A DNA stretch of 64,000 nt from Solibacillus sp. FSL R7-0682 (GCF_038005985.1 NZ_JBBOUI010000001.1:2376001-2440000); one strand, 5' to 3'. Numbered from the stretch's first letter, positions 18,345 to 27,231 are shown. Notes: a model not told the origin generated them from the letters alone. Numbers and translations are program-made.

Positions 18345-18400
18345 TTATTGAAGTGAAGGGTCGCCCCCTCGGAAAGCGTACCCGGAATAGAAACCAGTTT
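18345..18400. repeat. possible remnant of a Bacillales intergenic repeat
   Basis: The short GC-rich patch with CCCTCGGAAAGCGTACCCGG and a following AGAAACCAG stands out in AT-rich spacer. It resembles, from memory, the end of a repeat seen between genes in many Bacillaceae (CGGAAAGCG...GGAA..GAAATC). It may be only a decayed piece. Confidence 0.3.
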
Positions 18401-18407
18401 TACGCGC

Positions 18408-18448
18408 AAAAAAAATACAATTTCCCCACAGAGAAAAATTGTATTTTT
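18408..18448 (-). terminator. terminator of the VOC gene
   Basis: Minus-strand reading: AAAAATACAATTT and AAATTGTATTTTT pair perfectly, and the T-run continues for eight bases. Confidence 0.8.
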
Positions 18449-18473
18449 GATTTGTCCTAGCTTCTATTCATCC

Positions 18474-18839
18474 TCATTTTAAATGTTGAATCATTTCTAC
18501 CCTGTTGCCAAATGGATCTCTAAATTCAAAACGGTCAAAGTTAGGAATCGGGACAGCATCCATTAGTTGTATTCCCTCATTTACTAATTTATTTTTCCAA
18601 TAAGTAAGATCCTCTACTTCATATGCGATATGTGCCTTCGTTTGCGTTCTGTCAAAACCATCTTCTGTTCCAATATGCACTTCTCGATCACCGACTTGAA
18701 TCCAAAAACCGCCACGCCCTTTAAGCGAATCGGGTTTTTCAATTTCTTGTAACTGTAAAATGCTACAATAAAACTTCCTGCCAGCTTCTTCAGTTCCCTT
18801 TGGAATTGTTAGTTGAACGTGATGTAAACCTTTAATCAT
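18474..18839 (-). CDS. VOC family (glyoxalase-like) protein
   Basis: 121 residues, a single glyoxalase/bleomycin-resistance/dioxygenase module pair: start IKGLHHVQLTIP (candidate metal His), HIAYEVEDL in the middle and FRDPFGNRVEMIQH at the end (candidate Glu). Monocistronic: own ribosome binding site (AAGGGGTGG) and own terminator. The activity cannot be assigned. Confidence 0.8.
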   Translation of the reverse strand: MIKGLHHVQLTIPKGTEEAGRKFYCSILQLQEIEKPDSLKGRGGFWIQVGDREVHIGTEDGFDRTQTKAHIAYEVEDLTYWKNKLVNEGIQLMDAVPIPNFDRFEFRDPFGNRVEMIQHLK

Positions 18840-18978
18840 ATTGCTGCCACCCCTTAATTTGAATAATTTTACAAATCGTTTCTTTTCTTAAGGGTAGCAT
18901 ATTCAATTAGAAAGTGCGTTTTCTATTTCCTATACACATTAATAAGGTGAGCTTATCATTGATTGTGCTTAAATTATT

Positions 18979-21321
18979 CTATTCCGTAATTAAACTGTAA
19001 GCAGAAATTTTTTTAAGTTTTATAGATACAAACATGGAGACAATGTAAGCTAATAGTAGAATTCCTAAACATAGCATTACAATACTCGGTAAATTAACAA
19101 GAAAATCTAAACGCTTAACCCCTGCACTTGATAGTAAAATTGAAAGCATTGGATTTGTGTAAAAATACCCTAGTACACCACCAATGGTCACGCCGGAAAT
19201 AATTACTGGTAAAAAACTAATGGACATTTGATGCATCAGCTGAATTGTCGAATAACCTATTGCTTTCATTACACCAAACTCTTGTTTACGTTTAATAATC
19301 ATTGTTTTAATAACCAAATACAAAATCATTACAACTACTAGAACAGTAATTGTCAAAACCATTACCATAACTGCGAACACTGCTGCTGTATACATACCTG
19401 TTTGGCTCTCGATATTTTCATCAATATCTAATGTTTCAACTATTGCATCCCCATACTGTTCCTGTACGTTTTCTATAAAGCTTTTGTTTGATATACCATC
19501 CAAATATACATAAAGAGTCGTGCCTTTATAATCTGAATGTAATTGCTGTATTCCTTCCATCGTTAAAGCACCTATTTGTCCTAAGTTTCCAATTGATTGG
19601 CTAAGCCCCGTTACTAGATAACTACCTGTTTCTGCCCCATATGCTATCTCAACTGTATCTCCAATTCCTTTATTAATTTGATTGGATACAACCCAGGAGA
19701 TGGATATCTCGTTTTCATATTTTGGCTGACGCCCTTCATAGACAGTATTATTTTCTAACTGATCGTATTGCTCAGTAACATTCGTATATACGGTTTGACC
19801 ATCCATTTTTGTTGTAATAAGGTCGAGTACATTCACCTTCCTTACTTGGTCCATTTGTTTAACATGACTCATTAGCTCCCTTGTATCTGTATCTGGCTTA
19901 ACATATAACAGCACATTTGCAGGTTCAGAGCCGAATAAGTTAACAAATGCGGTTTTGTCGGAAGCGATATTAAAATAAAGGACGACTGAAAATACAGATG
20001 CGAATGTTAATGCGACAATTATTAAAAGTATCATAAAGTTCTGTTTTACATTTGTCAGCATCGATTTAATCCCAAGTAAAAAATGAAGGCTGCCTCTCGT
20101 ATTTTCCAATGGAAAGTGGTTTTTTCTAAAACTATGTGTAGAAATGCCGCCACGAAGTGCCATGATAGGTTGAATTTTTTGAACCCGAAAGGCGGAAATC
20201 AATGTAACAATAACAACACAAAGAACAACAGTGAAAATAGTAACTAAATTAATAAGCATATCGAATTTTTGATGCCATAATAACCCAGATAACGTTGAAA
20301 CAATACTTCCAATGAAGGGCATAAGACTATATGATAATCCAACTCCGATCACACTTGCACTACTAGCAATTAACACAAACTGTAAAATAAAAGATGTAAT
20401 AATTTGCTTATTAGTATAGCCAATCGCTTTAAGTACACCTATATTCGTCATTCCGTCTTCAATGCTATTTGATACACGGTACTTAATGACAATAAGTGAA
20501 ACAAATACGATAATGCAGGCAAAAGCTACTAATATCATTGAAATGACATTAATGGTCAATGTACTTACATTTTTAACCATTTCAATATCTAAACCCCAAA
20601 TTTATGAAGTTGTTCCTCCTACTGCTGATTGAGGGAATTCCATCGTAAAATCATTTAGTAACATAGGTGATTGTGTTTGGTCATCCATCACCGCTGACAG
20701 GACGATTCCTTCTGTCAGTTCATCTAATTCACCTGCTAATTTATGATAAGGAGCAGTAGGCAACATGAATTTCATGACACCAATATTCGTTGTACCCAAC
20801 ATGGTTGTTTCGAAAAATCCAGCAATTTGAAAGGCATAGTCTTTATTTTGATACGTAATTGTGAAGTTATCACCTAATTTATAACCACCATTTGTTTTGA
20901 AAATATACGGAATAAAAATATCGTTGGCACTTGTAGAATTTAGTTTTTCAACAAGTTTCAAAGTCCCTATATTACGATGATCATCTGCATTAAAAATAAC
21001 TGTACTACTCGTTAAATCACTATTTCCAAATTTATATTTGGCATTCATGATAATGGCCTCTTCTGTTTCTTTTTCAGTTACCCCAGCATAGTTCGTTATG
21101 AATTCTCCAATATCATCATGATAGCTCGCATAATCCATCATGATGATGGCATGAGGGTCTTTTAATTGTTCAGCTTTATTATCAAAAAACGTATTTATTT
21201 GAGTAATCACCATTAGACCGATATTCAATAGCAATGCAGCAACTAGAATAAATATAAATAAAGACACTGTTGCAGATTTACTTCTTCTAATATTAGCAAT
21301 TGCGAGATTCATGAGTTTCAT
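18979..21321 (-). pseudogene. FtsX-type ABC transporter permease split by an in-frame TAA
   Basis: One continuous frame of 780 codons plus the final stop, interrupted by TAA at 20602-20604 (codon 240). On both sides the protein is a MacB/FtsX-like permease: an N-terminal helix (LFIFILVAALLLNIGLMVI), an extracytoplasmic domain cut by the stop, then membrane segments flanking two FtsX domains (GVLKAIGYTNKQII and GVMKAIGYSTIQLM). Seven codons after the stop (IWGLDIE) lead to the next ATG at 20580 without frame change. The start at 21321 is set by GGGGTGG and lies one base after the ATPase stop. Either a single-base nonsense mutation, a sequencing error or two separately translated parts. Confidence 0.8.
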
Positions 21322-21322
21322 C

Positions 21323-22084
21323 TTACCACCCCATTTCGTCAAGGAATGCCCCAAGCTTTTCATGACGCTCAAAATTCTCTTGGTCGCTGTATACACCTAA
21401 CGGCAAGTCCCCACAGATCACGCCATCTCGCAAATATAAAATTCGATTTCCGCGCAATGCGGTTTTCATATCATGAGTTACCAAGACAATACTTTGCCCA
21501 TTGCGATTTACATTTGTGAATACATCTAATACATTTTCACTAGATGCCGAGTTCAAAGCTCCCGTTGGTTCATCAGCAAATAGTATTCTCGGATTATTAA
21601 TCAATGCTCTGACAATCCCAACTCGTTGTGCCTCCCCACCAGAAAGTTGTGTCGGAAATTTAGTCCATGAGTTTTCATTGATTCCTACCTGTTTTAGGAG
21701 CTCTTTCGCGTGTTTAACGAGCTCACGCTTATTTTTATTTACTAAAAGACCACTTGCTAGTACATTATCTAATACACTCATATTGTCTAATAAATAAATT
21801 TGCTGAAAAACAAATCCACAATTATTTCTTCTAAATATCGCGAGTTGATCATTATTTAATTTCACTAAATTTTTTCCACCAAAATCGATTTCACCTAATG
21901 TCGGTTTATCCATTCCGCTTATAGCATAAAGTAAAGTTGACTTTCCAGAGCCTGAACTCCCCATTATGACTGTGAAATCGCCTTCTATTAAACTGATATC
22001 AAGGTTTTTTAAAACATGCTGCTGAATTCCACCGCTCGAAAAGGTTTTACACAGCTTCTCCGTCTTGATAATTGTCTTTGTCAT
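21323..22084 (-). CDS. ABC transporter ATP-binding protein, MacB/LolD type
   Basis: 253 residues: Walker A GSSGSGKST, Q-loop FVFQQIYLLDNMSVLDNV, signature LSGGEAQRVGIVRAL, Walker B ILFADEPTGALNS, H-loop VTHD. DEPTGALN and NMSVLDNV place it with ATPases that serve FtsX-type permeases in antibiotic-peptide resistance and lipoprotein export. Partner of the split permease directly downstream; encoded behind the two-component system that probably regulates it. Confidence 0.9.
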   Translation of the reverse strand: MTKTIIKTEKLCKTFSSGGIQQHVLKNLDISLIEGDFTVIMGSSGSGKSTLLYAISGMDKPTLGEIDFGGKNLVKLNNDQLAIFRRNNCGFVFQQIYLLDNMSVLDNVLASGLLVNKNKRELVKHAKELLKQVGINENSWTKFPTQLSGGEAQRVGIVRALINNPRILFADEPTGALNSASSENVLDVFTNVNRNGQSIVLVTHDMKTALRGNRILYLRDGVICGDLPLGVYSDQENFERHEKLGAFLDEMGW

Positions 22085-22134
22085 GTTTTTAGCACTCTCC
22101 CATTATTAAGTTCATATTTGTATTTTCGAATAAA

Positions 22135-22166
22135 CGAAAAAAGACCGTAATGAAGATTACAGTCTT
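22135..22166 (-). terminator. terminator after the histidine kinase gene
   Basis: Minus-strand hairpin AAGACTGTAAT / ATTACGGTCTT (one mismatch) followed by TTTTTT. It lies between kinase and ATPase genes, so it may attenuate read-through into the ABC genes. Confidence 0.65.
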
Positions 22167-22221
22167 ATCATACAAAATGAATTCTTATTAAATCTTTGTG
22201 CAATTCTTAACTAAACCTTAA

Positions 22222-23490
22222 TTATGATGCAAGCTTGATTTTTAAAACTACAGTAAAACCATCTTTTCGAATGTTACAATGAATTTCGCCATTCATATTT
22301 TCCATAAAGTACTTCGAAATATAGAGCCCTAAACCCGAACCACTCTTGCCTTCAACATTTTTTCCACGATAATATTTATTGAATAATAGAGGTAATTCTT
22401 CTTCACTAATTGCGTTGCCAAAATCTAAAATGTGAAGTTCAAGATAGCCATCTTTGATTTGAGACGTAATCTCTATCTTTGTACCGGCATATTTATATGA
22501 ATTGCTTATAATATTATCGATTACCTGCTGCATACGTAGCGGATCCATTAAAATAATACATTGTCGAATGGGTTCATATTTAATTTGGTGATCATAATTA
22601 ACATTTTCAATCATCTCAATAAGTAATTCGCTCGATTCTTCGGTTACAGTTAATTTCAATTGTTGCAGTTCTTCTAATGTGGCGTGAAACATATCTGTTA
22701 CAAGCAAGTTAATTTGCTCTGCTTTCGAATAGATCGTATTCACTTGCTTTATAACCTTTTCATCTTTTGCTCGCATTAGCATCAATTCACTAACTGCCTT
22801 GATTGAAGCGACTGGTGTCTTAATATCATGACTTAATGTAGCCACAAGCTCTTTCTTACTACGATTAGATTCATACTCTCTTTGACGAGCAGCATTTAGT
22901 TCTTCACGCAGTATATCAAAACTTTCCGAGAAAGCACCAAAGGTATTGTTCTTATCCATATTTAATGGCATGTTTAAATTCCCTCTAGCCACGTTCACTG
23001 CGAAATATTGTAGTTGCTGAAAAGGCTTCAATACCGTTCTGTAAATATAGATAATATAAAGAATACAAAGAATCATTAAGAGACTAAAAACCAAAATTAT
23101 AAAGGTGCCAAGTTCACTTTTCATTTGCTCCACTAATTGTTGTTCATTATTAAGAATAATTACTTTCCCAACAACTTCGTCATGTAGCTTCAAATCGATA
23201 ATTGTGTCCCTATTTTTTATGGCATCGTACACATTATTGAATTGATTCCCTGGTGTTTTGTAAATCACGTTACCTAACTGATCTATAATGGAAAATGGTT
23301 GTTTAATGTCGCTGTTTTGAAAAGTATCTTCACTTACTTTCCCCCAATTTTTCTCCGCAATTTTAACTACCTCGTTAATGGCTACTAAATCCACTTCTAT
23401 ACTTTTTTTATTGTGAATTATACTGATCGAGAAAGGAATTCCTGTTACAAAAACAATTAAAATTAAAACAATAAGTAGTTTTATTCTCAT
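22222..23490 (-). CDS. sensor histidine kinase
   Basis: 422 residues: membrane helices at ~4-24 and ~130-150 around an extracytoplasmic sensor of about 100 residues, a HAMP-like segment, the phospho-acceptor box LSHDIKTPVASI, N-box IDNIISNSYKYA, and ATP-lid motifs LDFGNAIS and GSGLGLYIS. The sensor loop is too long for BceS-type kinases. The ATG overlaps the regulator stop (ATGA). Ligand unknown; the linked ABC genes suggest a peptide or cell-envelope stress. Confidence 0.9.
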   Translation of the reverse strand: MRIKLLIVLILIVFVTGIPFSISIIHNKKSIEVDLVAINEVVKIAEKNWGKVSEDTFQNSDIKQPFSIIDQLGNVIYKTPGNQFNNVYDAIKNRDTIIDLKLHDEVVGKVIILNNEQQLVEQMKSELGTFIILVFSLLMILCILYIIYIYRTVLKPFQQLQYFAVNVARGNLNMPLNMDKNNTFGAFSESFDILREELNAARQREYESNRSKKELVATLSHDIKTPVASIKAVSELMLMRAKDEKVIKQVNTIYSKAEQINLLVTDMFHATLEELQQLKLTVTEESSELLIEMIENVNYDHQIKYEPIRQCIILMDPLRMQQVIDNIISNSYKYAGTKIEITSQIKDGYLELHILDFGNAISEEELPLLFNKYYRGKNVEGKSGSGLGLYISKYFMENMNGEIHCNIRKDGFTVVLKIKLAS

Positions 23491-24182
23491 TGATTAGTAT
23501 CCTCTAAAACATAGCCTGTTCCCCAAACAGTCTTTATATATTGCGGGTCCTTTGGATTACGCTCAATCTTTTCACGTAAATGCCGAATATGTACGTTTAG
23601 CGTCCCATCCCCTACAAAAGAATCTCCCCAAACATTTTGAAATAGTTCATCTTTTGTAATAATGCGATTTTTATTTTTAGCCAAATAAGACAATAGTTTA
23701 TATTCCATCGTTTTCAACTGAATATCAATACCGTTAACACGAACACGTTGAAGCTTCGTATCAATTTGGATTTGTCCAAACTGTAAAACATCTTGATGAT
23801 TAATAGAGGCACTGCCATTGCCATATCTTTTAAGTACTGCCCGAACTTTTGCTAATAAAATACTTAATGTATATGGTTTTTGAATGTAATCGTCGCCGCC
23901 AATATTAAGTGCAATTAAAACGTCATCATCACTAGAACGAGCGCTAATAAATAAAATCGGTACTTGCGTTGATTTACGTAAATTTTTACACAAATCAAAC
24001 CCTGATTCATTGCCAAGATTAATATCTAAAAGAATCAATGAAGGCTCGTTTTCTAACAAAAAATGTCGACACGCCTCCGCACTTGTCACAAATGCAGTTT
24101 TAATATCAAACATATTAAAATATTCACAGGTGGTTTCAGCTAAAGCAATTTCATCATCAACAATTAAGCAATCTAATTTCAT
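23487..24182 (-). CDS. OmpR-family response regulator
   Basis: 231 residues from the ATG at 24182 (AGGAGAG upstream); an earlier in-frame codon at 24197 overlaps that site. Receiver domain with acidic pair DD (9-10), phospho-acceptor D53 in LLDINLG and lysine in YIQKPY; C-terminal winged helix (MEYKLLSYLAKNKNRIITKDELFQNVWG, VDVHIRHLREKIE-like recognition region reading LNVHIRHLREKIE). Cognate to the overlapping kinase gene. Confidence 0.92.
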   Translation of the reverse strand: MKLDCLIVDDEIALAETTCEYFNMFDIKTAFVTSAEACRHFLLENEPSLILLDINLGNESGFDLCKNLRKSTQVPILFISARSSDDDVLIALNIGGDDYIQKPYTLSILLAKVRAVLKRYGNGSASINHQDVLQFGQIQIDTKLQRVRVNGIDIQLKTMEYKLLSYLAKNKNRIITKDELFQNVWGDSFVGDGTLNVHIRHLREKIERNPKDPQYIKTVWGTGYVLEDTNQ

Positions 24183-24235
24183 TTTAACTCTCCTCATTTA
24201 CTTAATAGATGCTTTGTTTCACTAAAAAATGAGGC

Positions 24236-24319
24236 TTATATCGTCTGGTGTTCTACATGCCCATTACATTCAATTGTTGGTAAAGATTCATTGGCTACAA
24301 TTACAAAATATAAAGTCAT
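24236..24319 (-). CDS. 27-residue peptide gene upstream of the response regulator
   Basis: ATG at 24319, stop TAA at 24236-24238, with AAGGAG six bases before the ATG, one of the best sites in the region. The peptide begins MTLYFVIVANESLPTIEC and ends GHVEHQTI, with one cysteine. It lies 54 bases before the regulator ATG on the same strand, so it is probably in the same transcript. It could be a leader peptide, a secreted signal or a toxin-like peptide; no family recognised. Confidence 0.5.
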   Translation of the reverse strand: MTLYFVIVANESLPTIECNGHVEHQTI

Positions 24320-24404
24320 GGACTCTCTCCTTTATTAAACGAAATTCATCGTAAATATTGTTAAAATATTGTTTGGCAAGATTAAGGTCTTTCAATTCTT
24401 TCAA

Positions 24405-24791
24405 TTACGGTTTAACAATTAAAAATGTATTATCTTTTATAGTATAGGTACCAAATTTCCTCGGGATTATAACCGTTTTGATAGCATATTTTTCATTCGC
24501 AAATACTAATAAAAAACGATCATCAAGTATATCAATTCCGCCATTATCCCCTTTAAATTTTATTTCCATTGATTCTTCAATCATTTCATTTGTTGTATAC
24601 GGGCCAAAGAGACCAACTTGAGTCCATCTGAAAACAGCTATATTTGTTAAATCAATTTGTGTTTCTCCTTGTTTCAATAGAGTCTCGATTTCCTTAGCAA
24701 CAATCTCGTCTTGACTAGCTCTATTCCATATATAAGTAACAATTATTCCAATAGCTGTAATAATGAGGAGTAGGTAAACTATTTTCTTCAT
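24405..24791 (-). CDS. small membrane-anchored protein, unknown function
   Basis: 128 residues from the ATG at 24791 (GGAGG upstream; the earlier ATG at 24848 has none). One N-terminal membrane helix (IVYLLLIITAIGIIVTYIW), then an exported domain of ~100 residues. Not recognised. It lies upstream of the two-component/peptide operon in the same direction, 85 bases away. Confidence 0.65.
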   Translation of the reverse strand: MKKIVYLLLIITAIGIIVTYIWNRASQDEIVAKEIETLLKQGETQIDLTNIAVFRWTQVGLFGPYTTNEMIEESMEIKFKGDNGGIDILDDRFLLVFANEKYAIKTVIIPRKFGTYTIKDNTFLIVKP

Positions 24792-24923
24792 AAAACCTCC
24801 ATGCCATATAGTATATTTGACTAAATAGTTCGGGAATTTTAAATGCACTTATTAAATACTATATATACTATTTCAAATTGGAAATGAAATTCCTTTTTTT
24901 ATTAAACCATACTTTTGCACAAT

Positions 24924-24963
24924 AAAAAAAGAGCTGACGATTGATTTCATGATCTTCAACTCT
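24924..24963 (-). terminator. terminator of the DUF2089 operon
   Basis: Minus strand: GAGTTGAAGAT ... ATCGTCAGCTC with mismatches, followed by TTTTTTT. Confidence 0.5.
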
Positions 24964-25061
24964 CAACTTTCACCCTATAGTTGGGCTTCATATTGTTTGC
25001 TTATTTATTTAATTAAGTAAAAATCGTTAATAAAATGTGTTATTTCGAAATCGTCAATACA

Positions 25062-25343
25062 TTATAGTCTAATCTTTACTTCAGTACCGTCCTTTGCTTG
25101 AACATCTATTAGCGTGAGCCCTTTATAATTTTTCATCTCCTGAACAAGCGGCTTTACGGTTTGTTTATCTATTAATGGTAACGTAAAGTCAAATTTTCTT
25201 CTTTTAAAGTACTCGTTTGTCCATTTGTTTAATTTTTTCTGGAAAAAAGATGAAACAAAAATGGATATAGCAATGTTTAACAGAGCATATGGAATTGGGA
25301 TGCTCAGCCGAACGTCTTCCGTTTTCACTTTTATAAGTAACAT
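25062..25343 (-). CDS. small protein following the SHOCT-like gene, unknown function
   Basis: 93 residues if it starts at the ATG at 25343; a TTG at 25361 would overlap the upstream stop. A central hydrophobic stretch (PYALLNIAISIFVSSFF) is followed by a basic segment and a soluble tail ending DGTEVKIRL. That ending echoes the end of the upstream protein (NGDTVSVFID), and both have an IP(L/I)...A...I pattern, so the two may be related halves. No family recognised. Confidence 0.55.
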   Translation of the reverse strand: MLLIKVKTEDVRLSIPIPYALLNIAISIFVSSFFQKKLNKWTNEYFKRRKFDFTLPLIDKQTVKPLVQEMKNYKGLTLIDVQAKDGTEVKIRL

Positions 25344-25353
25344 AAGTTTTTCT

Positions 25354-25743
25354 CTAATCAATGAAGACAGAAACGGTATCTCCGTTTGCCGATTTCACAT
25401 CGATAATTTGACCTTCTAATTCATTTTCGATTGTTTCGATAATCATGTTTATATCAAGATCTTTCACATATTTCTCTGATTGTGGAATACTCGCTGCGAT
25501 GCTATGGCCAGCTACTAAAACAGCCTTGACAAGTTTTATAGGCAAATTGACCGTGACATTATCGTTTTCAGCTGACACAACACGTATTTTCAATTTTTTA
25601 TCTAAGTAACTATTCTTTTTTTCAAAAGGTTGATTCTCTGATTCTTCTTTCTCTTTTAATACTTGAACTAGTTCTGATGCCATTTGTGCATCAATCTTCC
25701 CCTCTTCAACCATTGTTAACACTCTTTTAATTTCTTCTTTCAT
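25354..25743 (-). CDS. SHOCT-like domain protein
   Basis: 129 residues. The N-terminus (EEIKRVLTMVEEGKIDAQMASELVQVL) matches the short helical SHOCT-like module found at the start of YvlB/LiaX-type envelope-stress proteins. The rest is a beta/alpha region with VTVNLPIKLVKAVLVAG. No signal peptide. Second gene of a three-gene operon with a DUF2089 regulator. Function not known. Confidence 0.65.
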   Translation of the reverse strand: MKEEIKRVLTMVEEGKIDAQMASELVQVLKEKEESENQPFEKKNSYLDKKLKIRVVSAENDNVTVNLPIKLVKAVLVAGHSIAASIPQSEKYVKDLDINMIIETIENELEGQIIDVKSANGDTVSVFID

Positions 25744-25756
25744 AGTTAAGCCCTCC

Positions 25757-26122
25757 CTATTCTTCTTTTAAAAGCTTGATCGCTTCCTCAGGTGTGATTT
25801 CACCATTTTCCAACATTGTAACTACTTTTTTCTCATCAATTTCATTTTTCTTTTTCTGCTCATATCCAAGAGCTGAAATAATGTCCGATAGCTTACCACG
25901 TACCGTTGGATATGAAATTCCAAGTTCCTTTTCAACTTCTTTAATATTCCCTCTACAGATTAAAAATACTTCCACAAAATGAAGCTGGTCCTTTGATAAA
26001 GAAGCTACTTTAGATAATTCAAATTCATTTTCAATCGTAGTGTGACAATGAGAACAGTGTAACTTTGTTATTTTCAAAGTATTACTGCAGACAGGACAAT
26101 CTGTTATTACTTTATAAGCCAT
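25757..26122 (-). CDS. DUF2089 family zinc-ribbon/HTH protein, likely regulator
   Basis: 121 residues. An N-terminal zinc ribbon (CPVC at 9-12 and CSHCH at ~23-27) is followed by a helix-turn-helix (GNIKEVEKELGISYPTVRGKLSDII) and a C-terminal SHOCT-like motif (VVTMLENGEITPEEAIKLL). This order is that of DUF2089 proteins. It heads the operon and lies 30 bases below a -10 box and just below a perfect 15-bp inverted repeat, suggesting that it regulates its own operon. Confidence 0.8.
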   Translation of the reverse strand: MAYKVITDCPVCSNTLKITKLHCSHCHTTIENEFELSKVASLSKDQLHFVEVFLICRGNIKEVEKELGISYPTVRGKLSDIISALGYEQKKKNEIDEKKVVTMLENGEITPEEAIKLLKEE

Positions 26123-26151
26123 AGTATACTCCTTTCCTTTAAGATAATTTG

Positions 26152-26157
26152 ATTATA
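26152..26157 (-). promoter_or_regulatory. -10 box of the DUF2089 operon
   Basis: Minus strand TATAAT, 30 bases before the ATG. The -35 region (TTTGTT-like) is weak, which suggests help from an activator at the adjacent inverted repeat. Confidence 0.5.
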
Positions 26158-26182
26158 CAACAGCATCCCCTAAAAACAAATT

Positions 26183-26221
26183 AAAATAATTAATTTTCAC
26201 TTTAATAAAATTAATTATTTT
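26183..26221. repeat. perfect 15-bp inverted repeat upstream of the DUF2089 promoter
   Basis: AAAATAATTAATTTT (26183-26197) and AAAATTAATTATTTT (26207-26221) are exact reverse complements around nine bases. The repeat lies immediately upstream of the predicted -35 region. It has no GC content for a terminator; an operator is the better reading. Confidence 0.6.
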
Positions 26222-26313
26222 CACCAAAATATTAATATTATCAAATTTAAATTTAATTATTTGGCGTACTAGCCTAACCACTCCAGAGGTGAGGATCTTA
26301 CAACTCCCTTAAT

Positions 26314-26441
26314 ATAGCATTAAGTTACTCGTTAATATTGCACGGGCAATAACATACGAAGACATTTTAGCGATCGGGCAAATGTTACCCACTAAGGGCG
26401 TACTTTTATCGCCATTATTAAATTGTCTGGAAAAACATTAA
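26314..26441 (+). pseudogene. possible remnant of a coding sequence
   Basis: About 42 codons open after a stop, with protein-like composition (RAITYEDILAIG, MLPTKGVLLSPLLNCLEKH) but no start or ribosome binding site. It lies in the otherwise empty spacer before the SMR promoter. I cannot name a parent family; it may be chance. Confidence 0.25.
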
Positions 26442-26442
26442 T

Positions 26443-26490
26443 TTGATTTTTATTTGCCTCTATGTTAAATTATGAATGAACGTCATTCAT
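26443..26490 (+). promoter_or_regulatory. promoter and TetR operator of the SMR exporter pair
   Basis: TTGATT (26443-26448), 17 bases, TAAATT (26466-26471). Directly after the -10 is the perfect palindrome ATGAATGA-ACG-TCATTCAT (26472-26490). Nearly the same palindrome lies before the TetR gene at 27333, so the TetR protein probably represses both. Confidence 0.65.
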
Positions 26491-26561
26491 TTTGATGTGT
26501 GTTGTTATATTTTAAAAGAAATATTAACGATATTAAATTTTTGGATTTTAGGAGGTTCATA

Positions 26562-26909
26562 ATGAGTAAGTCTTGGTTTTATGTAATTTTGACAAGTATT
26601 TGTGAGCTATTATGGATTTTTGGCTTTAATGTTGCAAGTACTTGGTGGCATTGGGCAATAATTATCCCTCTAATTGCAGTAGATTTCTGGTTCCTTTCTA
26701 AAGCATGTGAAGGATTACCAACTGGTACGGTCTATGCCATATTTGCAGCCGCTGGTACTGTAGGTACGGCATTAATGGATATTTTCATCTTTAATGAAAC
26801 ATTTACTCCAATTAAAATCGTATTTATTTGTGTCATTGTTTTTGGGGTTATGATGTTAAATATTGCAGATACATTAGATGAACGAAAAACGCAAAAGGAG
26901 GCGGCATAA
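26562..26909 (+). CDS. SMR family exporter subunit (YkkC-like)
   Basis: 115 residues from the ATG at 26562, which follows AGGAGG; an upstream in-frame ATG is in the leader. Four membrane helices in the small-multidrug-resistance pattern, with the conserved glutamate in ILTSICELLWIFGF of helix 1 and the GTVYAIFAAAGTVGTAL motif. Paired SMR subunits of this type (YkkCD) export guanidinium-like or lipophilic cations as heterodimers. The charged C-terminal tail is absent from the partner, as expected for an asymmetric pair. Confidence 0.85.
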   Translation: MSKSWFYVILTSICELLWIFGFNVASTWWHWAIIIPLIAVDFWFLSKACEGLPTGTVYAIFAAAGTVGTALMDIFIFNETFTPIKIVFICVIVFGVMMLNIADTLDERKTQKEAA

Positions 26910-27224
26910 TTGGGTTGGTTCTATGTATTTTTAGCAGCAATTTTAGAAACTATTGGCGTTATTGGCTTAAAAAAATTCAGTACAACGAAAACTTTAAAAA
27001 ATGGTTTTACTTTAATAGCTGGTTTTGCTGGTGCGTTTTATTTTTTATATGCGTCATTTGATTATTTACAAGTAAGTATTGCATACGCCGTTTGGATTGG
27101 TATAGGTACGACAGCAGCTGTTATCATTAATATGCTATTTTTTGGCGAATCAAAAAGTGTTGGAAGAATTATTGCAGTATTCATTATTGTCATTGGTGTA
27201 TCTGGCTTAAAATATGTTTCATAA
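26910..27224 (+). CDS. SMR family exporter subunit (YkkD-like)
   Basis: 104 residues from a TTG start immediately after the TAA of the first subunit; AAAGGAGG lies eight bases upstream. Four helices, conserved glutamate in LAAILETIGVIGLKK, SIAYAVWIGIGTTAAVI and the GES loop (FFGESKSVGR). Forms the second half of the exporter. Confidence 0.87.
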   Translation: MGWFYVFLAAILETIGVIGLKKFSTTKTLKNGFTLIAGFAGAFYFLYASFDYLQVSIAYAVWIGIGTTAAVIINMLFFGESKSVGRIIAVFIIVIGVSGLKYVS

Positions 27225-27231
27225 TGGAAAT

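Noticed and set aside
26340-26362. ATTGC-ACGG-GCAAT hairpin resembling one half of a guanidine-II (mini-ykkC) riboswitch upstream of YkkCD-like genes
   Set aside because: Only one ACGR hairpin is present, it lies upstream of the predicted promoter, and a TetR operator already explains the control.
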